Below, one piece after another: positions 26,933 through 33,735 of a stretch of 64,000 nucleotides of DNA. Within the stretch, counting starts at the first letter, position 1. Each line of letters opens with the position of its first letter. The position numbers and the translations under genes were made by a program. The stretch covers positions 62,001-126,000 of the forward strand of contig NZ_JBEYYO010000010.1 in assembly GCF_040645615.1 (NCBI RefSeq), in the 5' to 3' direction. The stretch comes from Glycomyces sp040645615 (lineage in GTDB: Bacteria > Actinomycetota > Actinomycetes > Mycobacteriales > Micromonosporaceae). The notes below the pieces were generated by a model. The model was not told the DNA's origin and made no database searches. It saw nothing but the letters and a program-made list of their open reading frames with translations.

Positions 26933-27436
26933 TCAACCGCGCTGGGGGCGCCCGGGCCTCGGCCCGCGGCGGTAGCCCTCCCAGAGGCTGCGCATCACGA
27001 AGATCTTCTCGTCGAGCGCGTCGTCTGCCGAGAGCCCGCGGCCCGAGTACGGGGCCTGGAGGCGCCAGGGCTTGTGGCGCGGGTCGCGGAGGTAGACCAC
27101 CGGGACGGTGCGCCCGGCGCGGCGCTCGGCCCGGATGTCGGCCACCTCGGTCCAGGGCGCGTAGCGGTCGCCTTGGGACTCAGGGGGTTCGAGGGGGTGG
27201 ATGCCGTGCTCGTCGAGGACCGTGCCGCGCCTGCGGGCGCCGAGGTAGGCCACGGTGGCCGCGACCGCGGCGGCCACGAGCACGAGGCCGAGCAGGGTCC
27301 AGTGGTACCAGTGGCCGACGAAGAGCATGTAGGCCGCGGCGGGCACGAGCGCCACGACGAGGGCCAAGAGCGAGAGGAAGAGCGCGCGGCCGAACACTTG
27401 GCGCGGCGTAGGACGGAATGTGATCTTGACGGCCAC
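26933..27436 (-). CDS. Hypothetical membrane protein with a PH-like tail
   Basis: The 167-residue protein has two adjacent membrane helices (about 18-39 and 47-66) followed by a soluble region with GTVLDEHGIHPLEPPE, the pattern of bacterial PH-like domain proteins. Function unknown. The GTG at 27436 has GGGGTGGAA before it; another GTG at 27448 is possible. It is divergent from a second two-helix protein of the same layout, with a 136-bp gap. Confidence 0.65.
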   Translation of the reverse strand: MAVKITFRPTPRQVFGRALFLSLLALVVALVPAAAYMLFVGHWYHWTLLGLVLVAAAVAATVAYLGARRRGTVLDEHGIHPLEPPESQGDRYAPWTEVADIRAERRAGRTVPVVYLRDPRHKPWRLQAPYSGRGLSADDALDEKIFVMRSLWEGYRRGPRPGRPQRG

Positions 27437-27572
27437 TTCCACCCCCACCAGGCTTGTCGCACTGCCGATGAGGTGATCGTGCCACGCTGAGCGCCCGCGT
27501 CAAGCGACAATCCGACAGAAACCGGACCGGCCGGGCCGCAGCCCACGCGTTCGGGTGTGTCACGCTGGTGGC

Positions 27573-28004
27573 ATGACGAGCATTGAGGCCTCCAAAGCGC
27601 GCGGCGGCAACCGCCGCCTGCGCGTCCGCCGCTCGGCCACGATCACCGGCGCGGCCTTCGTCGCGTGGCTGACGGTGGGCCCGCTGGCGTTCGCGCTCAT
27701 GGCGGAGCAGCCGCTGTGGGGGGCGTTCTCGGCGGTCGTGGGCGCGGCGCTGCTGCTGGCCCCGGTCGGGATCTCGATGTGGGCGTGGCGCTCGGGCGTG
27801 GACGTGACCACCGAGGGGATCACGTTGCGCGGCATGTTCTCCAGCCGCCTCATCGAGTGGCACCACATCGACGGCTTCGCCACCGGAGACGAAGGCGTCG
27901 CCGCGATACTGGACGACCAGTCCCAGGTTCCCTTGGCCCCGCTCAAGCCTGAAAACCTGCCGAAGGTGCTCGAAATCGGAGGCCAGGAACTCCGCGAGGC
28001 GTAA
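27573..28004 (+). CDS. Small membrane protein with bacterial PH-like domain
   Basis: The 143-residue protein has two membrane helices (about 25-65) and a tail with VDVTTEGITLRGMFSSRLIEWHHIDGFATGD, typical of actinobacterial bPH6-like proteins. Function unknown. I choose the ATG at 27573; the GTG at 27555 has no better ribosome site. It has the same architecture as its divergent neighbour, perhaps a duplicated pair. Confidence 0.7.
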   Translation: MTSIEASKARGGNRRLRVRRSATITGAAFVAWLTVGPLAFALMAEQPLWGAFSAVVGAALLLAPVGISMWAWRSGVDVTTEGITLRGMFSSRLIEWHHIDGFATGDEGVAAILDDQSQVPLAPLKPENLPKVLEIGGQELREA

Positions 28005-28131
28005 GCGAGTCGACGGGGCGTAAGCCGAGTCGCTCGGCTCGCGGCGAAGCGAGCGGCGGAGCCCACGGGCTTTCGGCGAGGCGGCACCGATTCGTTCGCC
28101 CGCAGCGCTCGTTCTCCGACTGCGAGCGGCT

Positions 28132-28149
28132 GCGCGAAGCCGTTCGCGC
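28132..28149. terminator. Hairpin between convergent genes
   Basis: GCGCGAA-GCCG-TTCGCGC forms a 7-bp stem in the 191-bp gap between the PH-like gene and the dehydrogenase. A second GC-rich stem, ACCGGGC to GCCCGGT, spans about 28158-28190. No gene is visible in the gap. Confidence 0.45.
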
Positions 28150-28195
28150 ACTCGGACCCGGACCGGGCCGCGGCGAGCCGCGCCCGCCCGGTCGC

Positions 28196-29107
28196 CTAAT
28201 ACCCGTCGCTGACCAGGTTCTCCAGCGGCTCTCCCGCCGCGAAGCGGCGGATCTGCGGGCCCACCGGGGCGTAGGCGCGGTCGAGGGTGCCGTCCACTGA
28301 AGCTCCCGCGTGCGGGGTGATGAGGGCGCCTTCCAGGTCCCACAGCGGGTGGCCTTCCGGCAGCGGCTCGGGGTCGACCACGTCGACCGCGCAGCGCAGG
28401 CGGCCCGAGGCCACTTCGGCCACCAGCGCGTCCGTGTCCACGATCGGGCCGCGCGCGGCGTTGACCAGGAGCGCGCCGTCCTTCATGCGGGACAGGAACT
28501 TCGCGTCCACCAGGCCGGTCGTGGCCTCGGTGAGCGGGAGGATGAGGATCACCACCTCGAAGTCCGGGAGCAGCTCTTCGATCGCGGCGATGGGATGCAC
28601 GCCGGGGCGTTCGCGGCGGGCGACCTTCTCGACGTCCATGCCCAGGGCGGTGAGCACCGTGGCCACGCGCTCGCCGATGTCCCCCGCGCCCACGATCAAC
28701 GCGCGCTTGCCGACCGCGGTCGTGGTCCACTCGACCTTCCATTCGTGGCGGGTCTGCTTGCGCGCGAACACGTCGAACCCGCGCATCGAGGCGATCACCG
28801 CGCCCACCGCCCACTCGGCGGTGACGGCGGTGTGCACCCCGCGCGCGTCGCACAGGGCCACGTGCGGCGGCACGACCGGGACCCAGACCTCGGCTCCGGC
28901 GCTCAGCAGTTGGATCGCCTTGAGCGAGGCCATGTCCCGCAGCGGCGCGGTGACCTTGGAGCGGGCCAGGAACGGCGGGACCCAGAACTCCACGGTCGCG
29001 GGGTCGGACGGGTAGTCGCCGCGGCCGTCGTAGACCTCGACCTCGACGTCCTCGGGGAGCGGGCCCAGCAGCGCGCGGCCCTCTTCGTGAGCGATCCAGA
29101 CTTTCAC
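28196..29107 (-). CDS. D-isomer-specific 2-hydroxyacid dehydrogenase
   Basis: This NAD(P)-dependent enzyme of 303 residues reduces 2-keto acids or oxidises D-2-hydroxy acids. The Rossmann loop is VGAGDIGERVA. The catalytic triad appears as arginine in NAARGPIVD, glutamate in DPEPLPEGH and histidine in TPHAGAS. The substrate cannot be read from sequence. The ATG at 29107 is divergent from the sugar dehydrogenase. Confidence 0.88.
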   Translation of the reverse strand: MKVWIAHEEGRALLGPLPEDVEVEVYDGRGDYPSDPATVEFWVPPFLARSKVTAPLRDMASLKAIQLLSAGAEVWVPVVPPHVALCDARGVHTAVTAEWAVGAVIASMRGFDVFARKQTRHEWKVEWTTTAVGKRALIVGAGDIGERVATVLTALGMDVEKVARRERPGVHPIAAIEELLPDFEVVILILPLTEATTGLVDAKFLSRMKDGALLVNAARGPIVDTDALVAEVASGRLRCAVDVVDPEPLPEGHPLWDLEGALITPHAGASVDGTLDRAYAPVGPQIRRFAAGEPLENLVSDGY

Positions 29108-29238
29108 GCGCCCCAGCGTAATCGACCAGGCGATGGTTGAACCGGGCCCCGAGTGGGGAACCGGAGCGCGTGGCAGGGAGCGAAGCCCCCGAATCGGGGC
29201 GGGCGGGATCGTCGTGGGCAGCCGATAGGGTTGTGCCC

Positions 29239-30390
29239 ATGCGCAGGTTGCTCTCTGCCGCGGCGGCCACCGCCCTGGCGTTCACGCTCGCGTCGTGCTC
29301 GTTCGGGGAGCCGCCCGAGCCCGAGACCGGCGAGCCCCCCAAGCTCCCCGAGCCCTCGGCCGGGCCCGAGGAGCCCGCCACCCTCATGGACGTGGTCGCC
29401 GAGGGCCTCGACGTGCCCTGGGGCCTGGACTTCCTGCCCGACGGGACCGCGATCGTGGGCGAGCGGCCCACCGGGCGGATCCTCGCGATCGCGGTGGCCG
29501 AGGACGGCACCGTGGGCGAACCCGAAGAGCTATTGCAGATCGAGGTCGACGACACCGGCGAAGGCGGGCTGCTCGGCCTCGCGGTCTCCCCCGACTACGC
29601 CGAGGACGGCCTGGTCTTCGCCTACTACACGACCGACGACGACAACCGGATCGCGAGCATCGCCCTCGAAGACGGAGGCGAGCCCGAGCCGGTCCTCACC
29701 GGGATCCCCTCCGGGCCCAACCACAACGGCGGCGCTCTGGCGTTCGGGCCCGATGGGTTCCTGTACGCGGCCACCGGCGACGGCGGCAACGGCGCCACGT
29801 CGCAGAACCCCGACTCGCTCGGCGGGAAGATCCTCCGCATCACCCCCGAAGGCGAACCGGCCGAAGGGAACCCGACCGCGGACTCCCCGATGTACTCGAT
29901 GGGGCACCGCAACGTCGAAGGCCTGGCCTGGGACCCCGCGGAGCGGTTGTACGCCACCGAGTTCGGGCAGGACTTCGCCGACGAGCTCAACCTGATCGAA
30001 CCGGGCGGGAACTACGGCTGGCCCCGCTACGAGGGCGAAGGCGGCGACGAGGACTACGTCGACCCGGTCTACGCGTGGGACCCCGTCGAGGCCTCGTGCG
30101 CCGACGCGGTGTTCGTCGAGAGCACGCTCATCACCGCGTGCCTGCGCGGCCAGCGCCTGTGGGTGGTCGAGTTCGACGCGCAAGGCGCGGTGACGGGCGA
30201 GCCGCAAGCGACGATCGTGGGCGAGTTCGGTCGACTACGATCGATCGCCGTGGGCCCGGACGGGATGGTCTGGGTGACCACCTCGAACCGGGACGGCCGG
30301 TGCTCCGAGGAGCGCGGCTGCACCGCCGACGAGGCCGACGACCGCATTCTCCGCTTCGCGACCAGCTATGCCGCACAAGGAAGGGTCTAG
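29239..30390 (+). CDS. PQQ-dependent sugar dehydrogenase-like lipoprotein (GSDH family)
   Basis: A 383-residue exported lipoprotein with a six-bladed propeller of the glucose/sorbosone dehydrogenase family. The signal peptide ends in the lipobox LASC. Family motifs are GLDVPWGLDFLPDGT, GPNHNGGALAFGPDG, YSMGHRNVEGLAWDP and GGNYGWPRYEG. Many actinobacterial members have no proven PQQ activity, so the enzymatic role is uncertain. I use the ATG at 29239, which starts the signal peptide. The next gene begins immediately after its stop. Confidence 0.85.
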   Translation: MRRLLSAAAATALAFTLASCSFGEPPEPETGEPPKLPEPSAGPEEPATLMDVVAEGLDVPWGLDFLPDGTAIVGERPTGRILAIAVAEDGTVGEPEELLQIEVDDTGEGGLLGLAVSPDYAEDGLVFAYYTTDDDNRIASIALEDGGEPEPVLTGIPSGPNHNGGALAFGPDGFLYAATGDGGNGATSQNPDSLGGKILRITPEGEPAEGNPTADSPMYSMGHRNVEGLAWDPAERLYATEFGQDFADELNLIEPGGNYGWPRYEGEGGDEDYVDPVYAWDPVEASCADAVFVESTLITACLRGQRLWVVEFDAQGAVTGEPQATIVGEFGRLRSIAVGPDGMVWVTTSNRDGRCSEERGCTADEADDRILRFATSYAAQGRV

Positions 30391-31965
30391 ATGAACCACC
30401 GGCTCGCCGGCGCGGCGCACCGCGTCGAATCCGCCTCCCGCGCCGTCTGGCACGGGATCGAGACCGCTTGGGGCGCCGTCAGGTCGGGCTTTTCCAGGGC
30501 CAGGTCGAACGGCTGGGTGCGCCGGGTAGCGGTGGCTGCGGCGATCCTCGTGGTGGGCACGGCCTCGGCCGCGGGCGGGCTCGCGCTGGTGGGCGGCACC
30601 AAGGCCGACATCGGGCCGTTCGAGACCACGGTGGCGCTGCACCCGGACATCCACGGCGAGACGGTGGTGACGATCCCGCCGCTGGGCACGGTCGTGTTCG
30701 ACTCGCACGACGGCCCGGTGGGGCTGAACCTCAAGCTGGATGCGGTGGACCCGGTCCAGGCGCAGGCGATCATCAACACCCCCGGCGGGGTGACCACGGC
30801 GTCGCAGAGCCTGGCCGCCGACGTGTCGGAGGCGGTGACGCGGGTGGCCGTGGAGGCGCTGGCGATCGTCACGCTGTGCGGGCTGCTGGTGGGCGCTCTG
30901 GCGTTCCGGAACATGCGGCGCACGCTGATGACGGGGGTGACGGCACTGGCGGTGACCGCGGCGCTGGTGGGGTACGCGGCGGGGACGCTGCGCACCGAGT
31001 CGATCTCGCAGCCGCGCTACGAGGGCCTGCTGGCGTACGCGCCGGGCGTGGTGGGCAACGCCGAGGACATCGCCGAGAACTACGAACAGTACGTGGCGAA
31101 CCTCCAGAAGTTCGTCACGAACATCTCCGAGTTCTACGCGCTGGCGATGAACATGCCGCAGTTGAAGATCGAGGACGACTCGATCCGGGTCCTGCACGTC
31201 TCGGACATCCACTTGAACCCCTCGGCGTGGCACCTGATGGAGTCGGTGGTCGACCAGTTCGACATCCACGCGGTGGCCGACACCGGGGACCTCAACGACT
31301 GGGGCTCGGAGCAGGAGGCCGAGATCTTCTCGCAGGGCGTGCAGCAGATCAACGCGCCGTACGTGTTCGTCAAGGGCAACCACGACTCGGCCACCACGGT
31401 GGCGGCGCTGGCGGCGTACGACAACGTGATCGTGCTCGACGGGGAGGTGCGCGAGATCGCGGGGCTGAACTTCGCGGGCGTGGCCGATCCGCGGTTCACG
31501 CCGGACAAGGGCGCGCAGCCCTCGAGTGAGTACGCGCAGCAGATGCTGACCGAGTCGGGGCAGCGCCTCGCGGACGCGATCGAGGAAGCGGGCGGGGCGG
31601 ACCTGGCGATGGTGCACGAGCCGCCGATGGCCGATCCTCTGGCAGGGGTGGTGCCGCTGGTCCTGGCCGGGCACACGCACTCGCGGGCGGTGCACGACCT
31701 GGGCGAGGGCACGACGCTGATGGTCGAGGGTTCGACCGGGGCGGCGGGGCTGCGGGTGTTCGAGTCCGACGAGCCGAAGAAGATGGAGATGGACGTGCTC
31801 TACTTCGACCCGGTCACCAAGGCGCTCACCGCGTACGACTCGATCTCGGTGGGGACGGTGGGCCAGTCGGACATCACGCTCGACCGCACGGTGATCCCGC
31901 TGGACGACCAGATCAACGAGGAAGAGCTCCAAGAGGGGCTGCCGGCTCGGCCCGAGGACGAATGA
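30391..31965 (+). CDS. Membrane-anchored metallophosphoesterase
   Basis: The 524-residue protein has a first membrane helix at about 45-68, an outer segment of about 90 residues, two more helices (about 150-200), then a calcineurin-like phosphoesterase domain from about 265. Metal-binding motifs are HVSDIHLNP, DTGDLNDWG, KGNHDS and GHTHSR. It probably acts outside the membrane on a phosphodiester or phosphomonoester. The ATG follows the stop of the sugar dehydrogenase with no gap, so the two are coupled. The target is unknown. Confidence 0.85.
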   Translation: MNHRLAGAAHRVESASRAVWHGIETAWGAVRSGFSRARSNGWVRRVAVAAAILVVGTASAAGGLALVGGTKADIGPFETTVALHPDIHGETVVTIPPLGTVVFDSHDGPVGLNLKLDAVDPVQAQAIINTPGGVTTASQSLAADVSEAVTRVAVEALAIVTLCGLLVGALAFRNMRRTLMTGVTALAVTAALVGYAAGTLRTESISQPRYEGLLAYAPGVVGNAEDIAENYEQYVANLQKFVTNISEFYALAMNMPQLKIEDDSIRVLHVSDIHLNPSAWHLMESVVDQFDIHAVADTGDLNDWGSEQEAEIFSQGVQQINAPYVFVKGNHDSATTVAALAAYDNVIVLDGEVREIAGLNFAGVADPRFTPDKGAQPSSEYAQQMLTESGQRLADAIEEAGGADLAMVHEPPMADPLAGVVPLVLAGHTHSRAVHDLGEGTTLMVEGSTGAAGLRVFESDEPKKMEMDVLYFDPVTKALTAYDSISVGTVGQSDITLDRTVIPLDDQINEEELQEGLPARPEDE

Positions 31966-32018
31966 GTCCCGTTGCGGGGCGCGGACTTCGGCCGCGATCC
32001 CGGTTGGGATTCGTGGTA

Positions 32019-32069
32019 TGAGACGCGGAAGCCCCCGGCGCGGCACGGCGCCGGGGGCCTCGCGTCTCA
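32019..32069. terminator. Bidirectional terminator between phosphoesterase and mgtE
   Basis: Stem TGAGACGCG (32019-32027) pairs with 32061-32069, and GCCCCCGGCGC (32031-32041) pairs with 32048-32058; the two parts are split by small bulges. The right end includes the mgtE stop codon. Confidence 0.8.
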
Positions 32070-33413
32070 GCCGGTGAGGGTCGGGCCCAGGACCAGGGCC
32101 GCGAGCGAGAAGTAGATGAGCAGGCCGGTCGCGTCGCACAGGGTCGAGACCATCGGCGCCGAGACCAGGGCCGGGTCGATGCCGACCTTCTTGGCCACCA
32201 GCGGGAGCAGCGACCCGACGAACGTGGACCAGGTGCAGATCACCAGGAGCGTCAGGGCGATGATGAGGCCTATCTGGGGCCCGTAGACGAACCCGACCAC
32301 CGGGCCGCCGACGATGGCGAGCATCGCGCCGAGGAGGAAGCCCACGCGGGACTCGCGCCAGGTGATCTTGAGGGCGTCGGAGAAGCGGACCTCGCCGACG
32401 GCCATGGCGCGGATGATCGTGACCGAGGCCTGGGAGCCGGAGTTCCCGCCGGTGCCGGTGAGCAGCGAGACGAACACGGCCAGGACGGTGACGTTGGCGA
32501 GGTAGGACTCGTAGTAGCTGAGCACGGTCACCGTCAGCGAGGCCGAGACGGCGAGCACGAGGAGCCATACCGCTCGCTTGCGGGCGAGCATGAACACGCC
32601 CGCCGAGAGGTAGGGGCGCTCCAGCGGCTCGGAACCACCGGCGCGCACGGCGTCCTCGGTGTCTTCGGCTTCGAGGATCTCCATGGCGTCGTCGACGGTG
32701 ATCATGCCGACCAGGCGGTCCTCGTGGTCGACCACGGCGAGCGCGTTGAGGTTGGCCTCCTGGATGAGGCGCGCGGCGGCCTCCTGGTCGGTGTCGGTGG
32801 CGACCTGGAAGTGCTCGTCGGTCATGAGGTCGCCGACCGGGGTGTCGGGGCCCGAGGTGACGAGGTCGGCGAGCGTGACGGTGCCGATGAGCTTGCGGTG
32901 CCCGTCGGTGACCGGGAGGACGTCGAGGTGGCGGGGCCGCTCGCGCACGTGCCGGATGCGCTCGATCGCGGCCGCGGCGGTCATCGAGGCCCGCAGCGAG
33001 ATGTAGTCGGGGGTCATGATGCGCCCGGCCGACTCCGGCTCGTAGCCGAGCAGCTGCGCGGTCAGGCGGCGTTCGGAGGGGCTGAGCTGGGACTGGAAGC
33101 GGGTGGCGACCTTGGCGGGCATCTCGTCGAAGAGCTTGGCCCGGTCGTCGGCCTCCATGGAGTCGAGGAGGTCGCGCACGTACTCGGTCTTGAGCCCGTC
33201 GAGAAGTTCCTGCTGGTGGACGGTGTCGAGCTCTTCGAAGACGGCCAGAGCGCGGTCCTTGGGGAGGAGCCGGAACCGGAGCGCCTGGTCTTCGAGGTCG
33301 ATGCGCGGGAGTTCTTCGGCTATCTCCACGGTCGAGGTGTCGGCGAGTTCCAGACGGAGTGCCGCGAGTTCGTCCATGGCCGCTGGCGAAATGGGCTGGA
33401 TGATCTGAGCCAT
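32067..33413 (-). CDS. mgtE: Magnesium transporter MgtE
   Basis: This 448-residue magnesium channel has an N-terminal helical domain (to about 130), two CBS domains (about 135-260) that gate the pore by binding magnesium, and five C-terminal helices. The helix motif with GTGGNSGSQASVTIIRA is conserved in MgtE. I choose the ATG at 33413: TAGGAGG lies 8 bases before it, whereas a GTG at 33422 would overlap that ribosome site. A leader ORF and three mutually pairing sequences lie upstream. Confidence 0.95.
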   Translation of the reverse strand: MAQIIQPISPAAMDELAALRLELADTSTVEIAEELPRIDLEDQALRFRLLPKDRALAVFEELDTVHQQELLDGLKTEYVRDLLDSMEADDRAKLFDEMPAKVATRFQSQLSPSERRLTAQLLGYEPESAGRIMTPDYISLRASMTAAAAIERIRHVRERPRHLDVLPVTDGHRKLIGTVTLADLVTSGPDTPVGDLMTDEHFQVATDTDQEAAARLIQEANLNALAVVDHEDRLVGMITVDDAMEILEAEDTEDAVRAGGSEPLERPYLSAGVFMLARKRAVWLLVLAVSASLTVTVLSYYESYLANVTVLAVFVSLLTGTGGNSGSQASVTIIRAMAVGEVRFSDALKITWRESRVGFLLGAMLAIVGGPVVGFVYGPQIGLIIALTLLVICTWSTFVGSLLPLVAKKVGIDPALVSAPMVSTLCDATGLLIYFSLAALVLGPTLTG

Positions 33414-33621
33414 GTCAGCCACCTCCTAATACGAGGAAAGGGCCGTGCCCCTAACGCGTAAGCGGAGTGATCGCCAAAGGTCAGGCCGCCCGCTCCAATG
33501 TAAGAGGACACGGGGCACGGTAAGAGGAATTCCGGGAGAACGCGCCGGTATCTCGACTGGAACCTTCGTCGCCCATGCCTCTCACCTCCTCTGGTCGCGG
33601 CTGTGCCCGAGTTCAGGGCAC
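33414..33621 (-). promoter_or_regulatory. mgtE leader with competing pairing segments
   Basis: Three segments can pair in alternative ways. A is a hairpin at 33603-33621 (GTGCCC/GGGCAC). B is CCGTGCCCC inside the leader ORF (33512-33520). C is GGGGCACGG just before mgtE (33443-33451). B can pair with C over 9 bp. The ribosome site at the end of C is partly paired by TCCT/AGGA. This layout suits attenuation. Confidence 0.5.
33481..33576 (-). CDS. 31-residue leader peptide upstream of mgtE
   Basis: A short frame of 31 codons starts at 33576 with AGGAGG 8 bases upstream, a stronger ribosome site than most genes nearby. The peptide has a serine/arginine-rich middle and a proline-cysteine segment RAPCPLTLERAA at its end. 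The codons for R-A-P lie in the segment that can pair with the sequence before mgtE. Stalling or slow translation there could change mgtE expression with magnesium. It is not conserved evidence, only position and ribosome site. Confidence 0.5.
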   Translation of the reverse strand: MGDEGSSRDTGAFSRNSSYRAPCPLTLERAA

Positions 33622-33670
33622 TGTGGCCAAGCGCAGTCAACATTAGCAACCCCTTGTGAACATCGTCGCT

Positions 33671-33687
33671 CTCCGGGGTTCCCGGAG
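33671..33687 (-). terminator. Short hairpin after the SARP gene
   Basis: CTCCGGG-GTT-CCCGGAG forms a 7-bp stem 49 bp past the SARP stop on the minus strand. It may end the SARP transcript before the mgtE leader. Confidence 0.4.
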
Positions 33688-33735
33688 ACTCGCGGCTCAC
33701 ACTGGGATTGAACGGACAGCGAATACGAAATGTAT

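Noticed and set aside
33414..33735. M-box magnesium riboswitch upstream of mgtE
   Set aside because: A GGTGAGAGGC stretch recalls the M-box start, but the other conserved segments are absent and the stretch is better explained as the ribosome site of the 31-codon leader ORF.
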